This document shows, piece by piece, positions 11,868 through 25,119 of a stretch of DNA of 64,000 bases; positions within the stretch are counted from its first letter, which is position 1, and the number at the start of each line of letters is the position of its first letter. Below the pieces are notes generated by a model. It was not told where the DNA came from, ran no database searches, and saw nothing but the letters and a program-made list of their open reading frames with translations. Both the position numbers and the translations under genes were made by a program. The DNA is from Brachionus rotundiformis (Eukaryota; Rotifera; Eurotatoria; Ploima; Brachionidae), in NCBI GenBank assembly GCA_016802295.1, contig JAESIW010000180.1, positions 3,765,975 through 3,829,974 of the forward strand. The letters run 5' to 3'.

Positions 11868-14800
11868 TTAAGTTTCGTATATTTTTATTCTTTTAACAAT
11901 TTTCTCACGACAAATGTGACATGTCTTCAGCGGTATGGAACAAAGATTGCACACAATATGGCCACATTGAAACGCAGTATCTAAAAAAATTAAAATTTTT
12001 AAGAATTTTTTTCTTCAAGGTAATTAAATTTGAATACCCTTTTTTCGTTCCATACAGATTGAACACGTTTGTGCTTCTTCTAAAGACCTTATCTTGTCTA
12101 GTAACTCATTAAATTCGTCTTTATTCGAATTTATTGAACTTCCATTGCAGTTCAGTTTTTCTTTAATTGGTACATTGCATTCAAGACATTTTTTCATTCG
12201 AATGCTGCACTCAAGACAAACAATTTTGTGTTGACATGGTACAAAAGTAACTGTTGGTGGTTCTTCGTCACATAGCTTACAATTTTCTTCAATAACTTTT
12301 TCCGGTGTTCTAAATTTTAAAATTTAATAAAATTTTTTCAATTATATGTGTTAGATACTCTAGAGCCAAAAAATTTTGTTGAATAAAAGCGACCATCTTT
12401 TGGTCAGTCAAATAATCCAAAGGTGAAATTTGATGTTTGTTTTTTATTAATTTGGCACCGTTTTGAATCAAATAAATAGCTATAATCAATCTTATATTAT
12501 TATTATATTCACTTGGCATATTTTGGGCAATCTAATAATTAAAATTTAAAATCAATTTCAAGTCTTTATTCATTACCATAAGCATGTTATTGCATTCTTT
12601 TAGATCGGTTTCTGCATTGGTAAATTTGGTGCTCGGATTAGGAATTTGAACTGATGGATCCAAATTGGCCATTTTATCATTGAGAGCCAAGTGCAAACAA
12701 GAATCGCCATCTTCATCGACTGCATTCACATTTGCTTCTTTTAAATTTTTTAAACTTAAATTTTAAATTAAATTTTCCAAAATACTTTTCTCAACCAATA
12801 GCTCTATTATTGAAGCATGAAGCTGAGCTACCGAAAGAAGCAACGGAGTCTGACGTCTATTATTCAAAACTTCTTTATCAGCCCTACTTTCAATAAGGCA
12901 CTTAATCACTTCTTTGTGGCCATTCAAAGCTGCCAAATGAAATGCGGAAAACCCGTCATCTTTTTTTGTGTCGACTAATTGTGGCGAATAAGAAATTAAC
13001 TTTTCAACAGCCCTTAAAATAGATAAATAATATTTTCAAACTATGGTTTTTTTATTAGCATACACATGGTTTCCTTTAAGACTGGCATAGTGCAAAATAT
13101 TGAAGCCTCTCTTGTTCCGTAAGGATAGGTTAATAGATGGTATTGCCAACAACATGTCAATTATTATCTTACTTTCTTTAGTTATTTCTTTACTTATAAT
13201 ATCATGCAAAGCAGTGTCGCCATACGAATCTTGGATATTTACATCACATTTGTACTTCAAAAGAATTCGTACGCAATTTGTATGCTGCTTGTTCACCGCT
13301 ACATGAAGGCTAGTACAACCATTTTTATTTATTGAATTAATATTTGTATTTTTTTGCAGCAAAAACTCGGCAATGTCTGGTTGATTCCTAATTTTTTTAT
13401 AAAATACATTAAGAAAATTTATAATAATATTGTATTTATAATACTATAAACTAAAAAAAAAAGTAAATACTTTTAAATACAGCTTATTGGAAAAAATTAG
13501 AAATTAATTATTTTGTTAGCTCAATTTTCCTACTAATTGAATACAAAAGCAAAAAATTAAAACACTTTCAATAAAAAATTTTCGCCTACAATTTTATAAA
13601 TCAGACTCAGGATAGAAATTTTATTAAATTATAAGTTTTTGCATTCATAGAGCTTCCATTCAAAATTTTTAAAAATTTGGTTCAAGTTTCTAAATTCCAA
13701 AAATTCAAAAGACTAAATAACTTTTTCACATATTTTTTGTTAATTTTTATCTATCTTCTTATTTTGAATAAATTTTGATCTCAAAATTATTAATTCAAAT
13801 ACATTTCAACTACCGTATTCCTTTGCAAATAAATGCACCCCTAATACCCTTTTTTTAAAGCTAACCAAAAGTGGCTTAGTTCTATCTGTGTTGCTTTCTT
13901 GTAAAGAATACTTAGATCTTTATAAAATATTTAATTTGAAGAAAATTTTACATCATCTAAGGGCTTAAAGGGGTTGTGAAGTTGGTTTCAATTCGATCAT
14001 TTCAATTCAGAAAAACTTGAATAACTATTTTACTGAAAGAGATAATTTAGTTCCATAAAATGCTCAATTGTAAGCAAATTTGCTTAATTCAGTAAAATAA
14101 GTTTGCAAAATACTCTGCAATTTTATGCATTTTGCACGCCATTAAAAAGTATTCAAATCAATTGTGCACTCACTTTGCAGAGTTTTTGCAGACATATATT
14201 TTCATATTAAGCAAAGTTGCTTAAACATTAAGCAGTTTACAGAACTAAATTATTCCTTATAGTAAAAAAGTTATTCAAATTTTTCTGAATTGAAACGATC
14301 GAATTGAAAAGAACTTCACAGCCCCGGGCTTAAATTCTTCAATAAAGACACGATTTTGGGGGCATTTATTTACACCTTTTTTGACCGAAGATATTCTGAT
14401 AGAAAAATTAACCCTTTCAAAGAGATAAGGATTCTAGATCTACCTAAAAATCACCAGTGATTCTATTTTAAAGACTCTGGATTAGGAGATTTTATGAAAC
14501 AAAAATGATTAACATTTTGGGTAGCCATCAGAAAGATCCTTCTTAAAGAAAAAGATAGACTAAAAATAAATAAGTGGTGTAAAAAAAACAGAAAGGGTTA
14601 GAAAAAATCTGTATATTTTTATCTGTATACCAAGGTTAAAAAAATACTGTATTTTAAGTATTTGTGAATAAAAAAAATGATTTAAAAAATTTTAATTTTA
14701 AATTTTACTTAAAATTGTTAAAATGAACAAGTAGGTTCATTTCATTTAATGAACAAAAAATTCAAAAAAATTATCTATTATTAGCCTTTGTAAGTGACAC

Positions 14801-17095
14801 AAATCAAATTAATTAAGATATTTTTCTCAAAATAAAATAAAATACCTTAATATCTAAATTGGATTCTGAATGAAGATTACAAAAGTCAAAAAAATTACCC
14901 GAAACAAGAAAAATGCAAAGCAGTGTCGCCTTCTGAGTCAGTAACTTCTAAATTGGCTTTGGACAATATCAAAAATTTGACTATATCAATATGGCCTTGA
15001 TGACAACTGACCTGGATAGCTGTCTTTCCAGAACTTTTTTGGTCAATGAGCTTTAAAAAGATAAATTAAAATTTTTAAGATTTGAAATAAACAGTTTACG
15101 TTTGGATTTTTTGTTATAATGTCTTTAACCGCTTGTAGATTACCATGAGCTGCTTCTCTAACAAGCTGGTCAATACTTTCTGGATTAAAAATTTTCGTGT
15201 TATCATCAGTCATGTCTTTAAGTTGAGTCGCTATTTGAACTAATTAAAACTAAATTTAGTTCAAAATTAATTTGATAGAGTGAATTTACGTCTTAAAGAA
15301 GCTTCCTCCATGTTATGATAAGCTATTGTATTGTGTATATCAGCCTGAGGCTTAGTTACCATAGAACAACATGCTGAATTAACTGTAAATCCCACACCAT
15401 TGTATGAAATTCTAAGATCACCATCCGCATAAATATTTATTATCTTGCAAATTTTCCCCAATATCATTCTCATTTTTTCACTCCATTCCCCGTGGCCTTT
15501 CTGCATGTTTTTAACAACTTCTTCGTCATTATTCAATCGTACATAATCTCCAACCAAAAAACCACTGGTTACTTTTGTTAATAGAACCGGATAAATTGTC
15601 CATCGATTCTCAGGTGTGTCAAATTGTACCCTAACATCACCTTTGTCAGTCACTCTATGTATTACCCCAGTTTTTCCAATTAACTTTAATTAAAAAAGGT
15701 CCAAAATTTTATTAAGATTCCAAAGAAAAGGTTACATCTGCCATTTTCTGGTTCCATCCACCATGACCCTCTTGCATTTGACGGAAAGTTTCTAAACTAA
15801 CATCTATTTTAACTTTATCCCCTACAGAAAACATGCTACAAAATTCTGGTTGACTATTTTGTTTTTTTAAATTTTTAACCCGACAATCAGTTAGTTCGGC
15901 ATTTAGCTGATTTTTTATATTCATTATACCTTGAGAGGCATCTTCGTTTTCATTGATCATCTCAATCGCTTTGGTACTATTTGACGGATTAAAGTCCGAT
16001 GATTCATTTGAATCACTAGGGACACCCAGAACAATTAAATGATCGCGGTAATAGAACCCACCATCTGCTTCTTGAACATATTTTACATCAACTTTTCCTT
16101 TATGCCCAATCCGGTAAACATTCGAAATACCAGTGACAGACCATTCAATTGATGCAACACTAAAAAATGACTCCCGATCCCATCCACGCATGTCATTCAC
16201 TTTACCAGTTTTTCCAGGTCCACCTTTTTAAAATAAATTTCGAGCTCATTTTATATTTGGTTAAAATTTTACCATCCTGGTTTTGCCTTTTTTTTTTCAA
16301 TTTGAAAAAAATATTAAATTTTTTGTTTTCAAATCATTAAATTAAATACCATTCCCAATCTGGTCCCCGGACCACTGTTGCTCCAGCAAAAATTCCTTTT
16401 GCAGCGATTTTTACCGAACCTAAGCGTTTATTTACCAAATACCTAAAACTAATCTAAAGTTTCTAGTTCTAAGATATTTGCAAAATTACCCTTGGGAAGT
16501 TGAAGTCTCAAATCTCATAAATTGGTGAGTTAGGTCATGTTTGTCAGCCATGTAGCAATGAGTGCAAAGATCAAAGTCAAAACATTTAGTGCATTTCCAG
16601 CGTACACCTTGAATACCTCTTTTTTTACAATTGTCACAGATTACATTTGAATGACGGACACCTATTAGTTAAGCTTTAGTCATTATAATACTTTTTTAAA
16701 TTTAAATATCATTCGATACCTATGGTTGAATTGTCAATTATTCGCAAATCATATTTTCCTTGATGTCCGACCCGGTAATTAGTCCTCGATCCAGAATCCC
16801 ATTGAACAATTACAGTTTTTTCAGGTGATGTCCGACTGCCAATACGTCCTATTATTTTATTCTTTAAAAATTAAAAAATATTTGATTTTAAAATCTACCA
16901 ATTTCAACCACTGTTCCCACATGTCCCTCACCGTCATCCTGATCACCCCATTGCCTTAATTGACATAATTAAATTTTTAATTTTATTAGAAAGTTATTTT
17001 TAGTTTTATCTTAATGATTTAATTTTAAATTAATTTTAGAAACAGAATATTAATTACCAGTCAGGTCCTCTAACCACTCTTAAGCCAACTTCCAT
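11868..17095 (-). CDS. MIB2: E3 ubiquitin ligase mind bomb 2, multi-exon
   Basis: Minus-strand gene with more than ten exons, from ATG 17095 (MEVGLRVVRGPDW) to the stop at 11868. Domain order along the protein: first MIB/HERC2 domain (QDDGEGHVGTVVEI, about 16900-16955; RTNYRVGHQGKYDLR); ZZ zinc finger (CDNCKKRGIQGVRWKC, about 16490-16660); second MIB/HERC2 domain (GATVVRGPDWEW; NVYRIGHKGKVDVKYV; GGFYYRDHL); two MIB repeats (MQEGHGGWNQKM; MQKGHGEWSEKM); about eight ankyrin repeats (15230-12330); two C-terminal RING fingers (CKLCDEE...CLECNV and CSICMER...CHICREK). Two RINGs rather than three, and GGFYYRDHL, favour MIB2 over MIB1. The family ubiquitinates Notch ligands and promotes their endocytosis. 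The splice 14899/13387 joins GDTALHFSCF to NQPDIAEFLL in phase across a 1.5 kb intron carrying a MITE. Small exons were placed by reading, not by software, so individual ends may be off. Confidence 0.9.
13965..14333. mobile_element. MITE with terminal inverted repeats inside a MIB2 intron
   Basis: A roughly 370-base element bounded by TTAA on both sides (13965-13968 and 14330-14333). The left arm GGGGTTGTGAAGTT continues TTTCAATTCGATCATTTCAA and on to AATAATTTAGTTC-like sequence. The right arm is its reverse complement with scattered mismatches over at least 80 bases. The TTAA ends suggest piggyBac-type mobilisation. There is no coding capacity. The flanks also carry a short inverted pair (AAATAAATGCACCCC near 13830 and GGGGGCATTTATTT near 14357), so it may be nested in an older element. 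Confidence 0.65.
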
Positions 17096-19849
17096 TTGTT
17101 AAATTTTTTTAATAACAATATTGGTAATGCGATGGCGAGAATTACTACGGATCAAAAGTGTTGTTATTTAAATTTTTTTTCCTTTCTTGCTAATTAACAA
17201 AATAATCTTTATTGTATTAGTTAAAGATTGGTTTTATTCTATGTTTCGATTAGCTTGAGCTTTAATACATATCTAAAAAGTAATATTTAAAATATTTAAC
17301 TACGACCCATTGCTAACGTGAATTAAGAAATAATTATCATCAACGACCTAATGTAAATTAGCTATGTTTGAATTTTCACCAAAGTACGCCTTAGTCTGAG
17401 CTGAAAATTCGAACTTAAGTTATATATAAAAAAAGATTAATAGATAGGCTTGATATATGTATACCTAGGTAAAAAATAGATTTAGATTTTTGTTTAGTTT
17501 TTTGGTTAAATATTCAAATTAGAATGAGAGTCGAAAGTATTAATAAATTTTTAACTAGCTAAAGGTTTGGACAACTAAAAGAAAACCTAAGAATAGATAT
17601 TTTGAGAAATAAACTTTAATCCATTCAAAATATCTCTCATATTTTAAGCCAAAGAGAAACAAATTGTTGCCCAAAAAATGCTGATCTATATGTACTCATT
17701 TGATAAAATATTTCGATATTTATTGCATTGGTAGGTTTCTGTCCGGGTCAATTGGTCACTATTCTAAACTAATTGGTAAAAAACTCAAATATATATATTT
17801 TCTTTGTAAATTGTCATTAATTTGTGTAATGTTTTTTGTTTCTTATCTTAAGTCAAGTCGTTTTTGTTTTTTAAACGATAAAGTTTTGATATTTTAAATG
17901 TTTAATGTATTAAAGTTGAACTTCCTAATAGGCAAAATTATTAACCTTATCTTTAAAACACATAAAATTATATTATTCTTAGTAAGAAATTTTTGATTTT
18001 AGCAAAGTAAGATTTAGTGTCTAAGCTTTGAGCCTAAAATGCCACTATTTAAAGTTGTTCGGTTTACTTTTTGTTATGTAAGATCTTCATACTCAAGTTT
18101 AAATTTTTTTTATTAACCAACTTCTATTCATTTCAAATCAGTTAAAATACAATTGGTTTTTTAATCACTAATTTTTTAGGATTTAATTAAAGCGACTTAA
18201 TAAATATTTATTTTTTGCCATGAGCGACAATAAGTTTAATTAAAGAACATTTTGATTAGTAATTTTAATCATTTTTAATTGCATCCAATTGTAGTTTTAG
18301 AGAAAAAAATTATTTTTAAATAAAACTAAGCATCTGTAAATATAAATTTTTTGTTTAATTAAGTATAGAATCAAGTAAATCACTGTGAATATTATAGAAA
18401 TAAGTTTAATCCAGGAAATTTTAGGATTAAATATAAATTTTAAGTATTATATTTGTTTATAAAAAGAGAGACTGAATTTAAATAAAAATATTTTATTATT
18501 TATTTATATTTGGAAAAGTAAAGCAAAGAAGAAAATAAAAATTATCTAATAAAAGTTAAATTTGTTTTTTGGTCCTCATATTTGGCTGATTATTTTCTGT
18601 TTTTTTTGTTAATAATCAAGCTATTTTTATACTTTGGTACCGTGTAAATAAATCAAATCAAGTTAGTGATAGAAAAAGTTAATTTTTAGTCTGAAAAAAA
18701 TGGGCATAGAGGCATAGTATAGATTAATAAAGAATATTAATTTTAAGACTTTATTTTAAGTTTTAAATTCATGTTTTTAATTAAAATTCTTGTTTTAAGT
18801 GCTTGAAATTCAATGATGTAAGTTTGGGTAGTTTTCATTTCTGGAAAAATACCAATTTTCTTATTAAATATAAATTATTACAAATAATTTTTAATAATTT
18901 CTCTTATTTAGATACAATTGATGAATAAGTTAAATGATCTTTGTATCAAATTAATAGTTAATAAAAAAATTCCAATATTTTCGATATTATCAATTTTGAG
19001 CGGAAAATTTTCAATTTTATTTTTATTACGCTTAACTTATTTAAAAAGAAACTAAATAACAACAAGTTAAAACAGCTGCTTCATATTATTGATTTAAAAA
19101 GTTTCATTTCCTAACGTAAGGTTATTTTTTTATTGATTATTATATTAAAATTTGTTAAGTAAAAAATTTATTCATAAATATTTATTTTAATTATAGCAAA
19201 TTTTAGAAAATTTAAAACTTCAGAAATCATTAAATAAACTTATCGATTTTAAAATGCTCTTTGGGTCTTTGTTATTTAGCATAAAGACCGATTAATTGTT
19301 TTAATAGATTATCCTGTCATGATTTATTTTCTAATTATATATTGTTTTTATTATTATTGTTAAAAAAATAAAGCTGGAAATAGATTAGTATTTCATGTAA
19401 CAATTAAATTTACAGAAATTAAGGTATTATCAAAAACGTTTTGTCTTTTTTATAGCCATATAACACTTTGACACTTTTTTATCTTTTAATTAATTTTTAA
19501 TGATTTTAAAAAAATAAGCACTTGTAATTTTATATGTATTAGTATAAAAGTACTAATAACATTATTTTCAAGATTAAGGGTGCAATTGGCTATTGAATTT
19601 TTTTCGTGTTTCTTGGGTTGGACCTCAATATAAGTTTTAAATAGAAATTTTTTATATCATTTATTCCTTTATGATTAGCTCTTCTATTTATACATTTTAT
19701 TTATACACTTAAAATTTCTCTTTATCCTTTTCTTCCAAACTATTGTTATAAAAGAAAATTCAAATCTATGATAAAATTTTAATCATCACGCTCAAAAATT
19801 TTTTTCAAAAAATTTTTTAGAATTAAAATATGTTTCTACATTAGATTTC
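17096..19849. other. Intergenic, no gene seen
   Basis: About 2.75 kb of AT-rich DNA upstream of mind bomb 2; its promoter should lie at the left edge. I recognise no coding region or element. Confidence 0.5.
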
Positions 19850-20340
19850 ATAATAAATTTTTTTTTTCCTTGTTCAGTCCTTGTGGAGGATAGGGTCATC
19901 ACTTTTGATTTCCACTCAAGTCGACCCTTAGCCTTGCTTCTCCATGTTATTGCTAATCTTCCTACATTTCTCCGCCCTTCAGGTGTCCATTGAAGAGCTC
20001 TGTTTGGTTGTCGTATTCTTTTCATTCTATATACAGTCTTTTATTTCTGATACATTGACTGAATGGCTCTGAACTTAGTTTTTCTATATAGTTCATCGTT
20101 TGACAGTGTTTCAAAGCAGCGTACTCCAAGAATCTTTCTTGTATGGAACGTGTTCTGGCTTTTTCTATCCAATTCAGACACTCAAATTATAGTCATACCA
20201 AGTCATTCACAAGTGACCTTTTTGTAATTGTATTTGCCCGGCGTTAATTGCTTTTACTACTCTATTTTTCACTTATGATATTTCCTAAGTATGTAAATTC
20301 ACTGGCACACTCAATTTGTGTACCATCTATGGTAAATAAA
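19850..20340 (-). mobile_element. Decayed LINE reverse transcriptase C-terminal region
   Basis: Minus-strand reading with frame breaks gives, in order, IDGTQIECASEFTYLGNIIS, then ILGVRCFETLSNDELY, then PNRALQWTPEGRRNVGRLAI followed by TW. These are the standard late blocks of RTE/Jockey-like LINE ORF2 proteins: the FTYLG block after the RT fingers, and the RALQWTPEG.R..GR...TW end. Stops interrupt each block, so the copy is dead and truncated. Confidence 0.7.
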
Positions 20341-21234
20341 AAAAATAGTCTAAAACAATTTATAATTGGAATTGTTGATAATAATCATTAAAATTTTATC
20401 ATAAATTTGCAATTTTAAATAAATTTATTTTTACTCTCTTTTTTTATCATAATTTAAAAAAAAACAGTTGTTAAATAATAGTATTCAAAAAAGTAAGAAA
20501 TTTTTCTCTCATTTTTCCATATTTAATACTACTTTGGAAATTTCAGAAATAGCATTTTATGTTAGGTGAACCAAGTCATCATTTCAGCAAATAGAACCCA
20601 TATATTTTAAAAAATGACTAAAATCAATGCCAGTAGTTTATTTACAGTGTTAAATTGAATTATTTTCATTCTGTATGTTTTTATTTCTAAATGGAAAAAA
20701 TAGTTTAAGTACAAAACTAAAAAAGTTTTATTTAATATAAAAATTTTAACACTAATAAAAAATATTTTACATTCAAACATTTATTTAGAAAAATATAAAA
20801 ACCTTTTAATATTGTTCTGTAAAGTTTAAATTTCAAATTAGCACAATAAAGCACCTGTTTAACATTAATTAATTTAAATTAGTTCACGAAAACAAAAATG
20901 ACCACTAGACATTTACGGTCAAATACGACTAGTCTAATTGCTTGCCTTGGCAACATTTAATAAGCCTAATTTTACGACACACTGTCATTATTTGTACATG
21001 TGTATGTAAATTTCTTACAAACAACCAAACTACGCTTTAAGTTAAATATTGTATTCAAAATGTTTAATATTAAGGTCGTCGTCGTTTGTCTAATACATGG
21101 CCGAGATAGACGACGACCACGGACAAATGTTGTTCATTCATAAATGACCTTTTTTTTATATCAAACTAAACTCACTTTTTTTTCTATGCTAATAGATAAT
21201 TCACCGACAAGATAAAAAATGAATATTTGTTGAA
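20341..21234. promoter_or_regulatory. Upstream region of atypical PKC, with a small G+C-rich hairpin
   Basis: About 900 bases before the aPKC start codon. Most is AT-rich. At 21074-21118 GGTCGTCGTC...TTGTCT and AGATAGACGACGACC form an inverted repeat with a loop of about 12 bases, strikingly G+C rich for this genome and 115-160 bases before the ATG. It may be in the 5' UTR. A regulatory role is inference. Confidence 0.35.
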
Positions 21235-24200
21235 ATGAGCGCTCAAATTGATCAAAACTTCCCAAACCAGCCCAATCTGTCGACCTCGATCTCCTCGTCG
21301 GGCTCGACGTCACCCAATTCCTTCAACCAAAACAACTACTTTGCCGCTTTGACGGCCCCTTTCAAAAATGACGTCGACATTGACTTCTCCTCACAGTGCA
21401 ACATCAATCCACACAAGGCCAAAGCTCCTATGGACGACTCGGACATCAAGATCCAAGTCTACTACTGCGGCCTCATCATGGTCATTTACATAAAAAATAG
21501 CCTCAAGATAGAAGAGTTCTACACCATTTTGAGAGACATATGCAAGTTTGACGAGCAGCAGTTGTTCACGGTCAAGTGGGTGGACGAAGAGGGCGATCCG
21601 TGCACAGTCAGCAGCCAGATTGAGCTCGACGAAGCGCTTAGACTTTACTATGTGAACAAAGAAAGCGAGCTTGTGGTGCACATATTTGCCAATATACCTG
21701 AACGGCCGGGGACACAGTGTGCCGGCGAGGACCGGTCCATTTACCGGCGAGGTGCGCGCAGGTGGCGCAAAATTTACCTCGTCAATGGCCACAAGTACCA
21801 GGCCAAGAGGTTTGCTAGGACTGCGCTGTGCGGGGTCTGCCAGGACCGGATATGGGGTCTCGGTAGACAGGGATACAAATGCCTCGAGTGCAAGATAATG
21901 GTTCACAAACGATGCCACAAGTTTATCAAACTCACCTGTCATGAGATACTTGTGCAGCAGCAGCACTTGAGCCAACAGCAATTGAGCTCTTATGTGTCCA
22001 CTAGTTCGGCGCCGCCTGCCATTCCAAGCTCGGTCTCTTCCAATTCAATCGGGCCCGCTCTCAATCAAAACTCGGCCCTCATCGAAGACCTGAAACAAGC
22101 CCAGAAAAAGCAAAATAATCTCATCAAGAATGATTTGTTCAATGAGCTGCAAAATGTGAACAAGACCAGTTCGCCAGTAGTTGGCAAAAATAAATCTTTT
22201 AATGCCAAATTAAGTAATTTGCTCAATAAGCAAAGTAATTCAATTGATAAGACCAAAAGTGAAAATGAGGTCGATGTTGATTATTCAGGTAATTTATCAA
22301 CTCTTAATAATAAATTGAGAAAAAAATCTTTCTATTATTTGAATTGTTTAAATTAGCTGAGCTTAAAACTTATTAAATTTAAATACATATATCTATTGGC
22401 AAATATTAAGCTAAATAATATAATAAGCAATGATATTATTATAAATAATATGCTAAATGGAGGCGAGCTTGTATAGTTTAGCTTGAATATTTGGGAATGA
22501 TTTAGCTGCTTAGAAAACCAAATAAAAAACCTTTAGGTTTAAATAACATTTTGATGTAGCTATACACGGAGCTGTACTAAAGTCATCAATTGTCTTAAAT
22601 AAGTTTTTTTAAATATGCAAGAAAAATTAAGACAATTATTATTACAATTATCTTCAAAGCTTAAATTTCGATTTCTATCACTTAATTAACTTTTTTTCAA
22701 ATTTAAATTAATAATTAGAGGAAAAAATTTTGATTTAAATTTTAATATGATGGTCTAATATTTCACATGATAAGGACTGTTTAGAAATTTAAAAAATTTT
22801 CTTAAAAATAGATAAATAAATAAATAGGTATTAGACAAAACTTTTGCCAATTGTTTGCTCAAATGTCCTAAAAGAATGGGTCTGCATTTAATTTTTTTAA
22901 TCATACATGAAAGTATTTTAATAATAACTTAATAAGTCATAGTGGTCTGGTAAAATTTGGCACAGATAAAATTCCGAATTTCTTTTTGGAATTCTTTGAT
23001 CGCTTAGTGTTCAGTTAGACTTTTCTAAGTCAGCAGATTCTAAAATTCTTACCTAATCCCGATTTTACCATATAAATTTAGTTAATAAATATAATTGTTA
23101 GAAGATAGCTTTGGGAAAAAATAGTTAAAGCTTTACTTTTTTGGTAATAATATTTTAAAACAACCAACAGAAGTCTCAAAGTTCAGCTGATTTGATTTTA
23201 TTAGAAATTAATTTTGATTATTTTTAATCTAAAAATAAAATAATAAAATCTTGTCAAGGTAAAGAGATCGGCGAACAAAAAGCTCATAAAATACCAGAAA
23301 AAGAATCAAACTATAAAAGCAATCAGATAAATTTGGAACAATTCGATCTAATTAAAGTAATTGGACGTGGCTCTTATGCCAAAGTGTTTTTAGCTGAATA
23401 CAAAAAGACCAGAAAATGCTATGCAATGAAAGTTATTAAAAAATCAATTGTGAACGATGATGAAGACATTGACTGGGTACAGACCGAAAAGCATGTATTC
23501 GAGCAAGCCACTAATCATCCATTTTTGGTTGGTCTACATTCTTGTTTCCAAACTGAATCAAGACTATTTTTTGTCATTGAATACTTATGCGGAGGTGACT
23601 TGATGTATCACATGCAACGCAAACGCCGATTGCCTGAGGATCACGCTCGATTTTACTCGGCTGAGATCTCAGTGGCTTTGGGATTTTTACATTCCAGGGG
23701 TATCATATACAGAGACTTAAAGCTTGACAATGTTTTACTAGACATTGAGGGTCATGTTAAGCTAACCGATTACGGTATGTGCAAAGAAGGCCTTGGTAAA
23801 GGCGAAAAAACAAGCACTTTCTGCGGTACACCGAACTACATAGCACCTGAGATGTTGCGCGGTGAAGATTATGATTTTAGTGTAGACTGGTGGGCTTTGG
23901 GCGTTTTACTTTACGAGATGATGGCTGGTAGGTCTCCGTTTGAGCCAGTAAATGAAAATCCAGGAGACAACCCTGACTTGAACACGGAAGACCATCTATT
24001 TCAAGTTATTCTGGAAAAGCCTATACGTATACCAAGAAGTTTAAGTGTGCGCGCAGCGTCTGTTCTTAAAGGATTTCTCCAAAAGCAGCCTACTGAGAGA
24101 CTTGCTTCCCATGATGGTCTAAATGAAGTCAAACAACACTTGTTCTTCAGACCAATTGACTGGAATTTGCTAGAACAACGAATGATTCAACCACCGTACA

Positions 24201-24373
24201 AACCACCAGTTCAAAATGAAAGAGACTTGAATAACATTGATGAACTGTTTACCAGAGAACCAGTTTTGCTAACACCTGATACCCCGAACACTCTGGCGCG
24301 CATTCAACAAAACGAATTCGACGGATTCGAGTACATCAATCCTCTTATCTTATCGGATGAAATACCAGTGTAA
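21235..24373 (+). CDS. aPKC: Atypical protein kinase C (iota/zeta type)
   Basis: Two exons, 21235-22288 and 23259-24373, joined in phase (G|GT) across a 970-base intron; 722 residues. A PB1 domain at about 71-153 binds Par6/p62. The pseudosubstrate is YRRGARRWRK at 170-179, with Ala in place of the target Ser. One C1 zinc finger follows at about 185-235. The kinase domain starts near 380 (GRGSYAKV), with Lys409, YRDLK Asp504, the aPKC-specific DYG (Asp522) instead of DFG, and activation-loop Thr538 in TSTFCGTPNY. The turn motif TPDTP and a hydrophobic motif FEYINPL, where Glu replaces the phospho-Ser, are diagnostic for atypical PKC. Known role: polarity kinase with Par3/Par6. The Ser/Gln-rich N-terminal 70 residues and linker 240-375 are lineage-specific. 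Its first exon is much richer in G+C than the genome. Confidence 0.95.
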
Positions 24374-25119
24374 AAAATACTAATATAATAATTTTTTTGT
24401 ATGTTTTAAATCTTTTAGATGTTTAATTTAATGTAATTTTGGGCTAAAATTATGTGATAATAATGCACTTATTAAAAATCTCAATCATTTTGTTTTTGTT
24501 GTGATTTCGATTTAGTTAGATTTGATTAGAATATCTTTCAAAGGTTTCAAAACTTACTTATATCGATTCCATTTTTATACAAAAAAATTTATACAAATAA
24601 CTTTATACTTCTTAATTGTTAATTTTTTTAATTGATAAATAAATGATACTTGTTTTATTGGTAAAAATTTTTTTTTTCTATTTAGAAAACAGTTTTATAC
24701 ATTGAACTTTAAATTTTTAGTCTAGCTACAAAAAAATCTATTGTCAATCAAACCAAAAAAATCTAGTATTTTAAAGTATTGTATTTAATACTTCATTTCA
24801 ACAAAAAAAAAGATTATTTAATTTTAACTTTATCAAAAAGAAAAAATAATACAATAATTACTTATTACTTTTATTTCCTATATGGTATAAAAAAAGCGGA
24901 AAAAATTGTTTTACTTTATTAATATAAACTGAATATTGTCAAATTTATGTCCATATAGAAGCTTTCTTTTACTCTATGCCATAGTTTTTAATGGAAAGTA
25001 TTATCAGCTATGATATCAACTAACAATATTTAATTGTTTTTTAAATTGGTTCTGGCTTGATCCCTGGTTTTTTAATATTCTATGTAGCTATAATAAAATA
25101 ATGCTTATGGAGAAAAATG
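24374..25119. other. Intergenic, no gene seen
   Basis: AT-rich 3' flank of aPKC leading into a LINE remnant. Nothing recognisable. Confidence 0.5.

Noticed and set aside
21391..21981. 196-codon minus-strand frame inside aPKC exon 1
   Set aside because: Shadow of the G+C-rich aPKC coding strand; no domain of its own.
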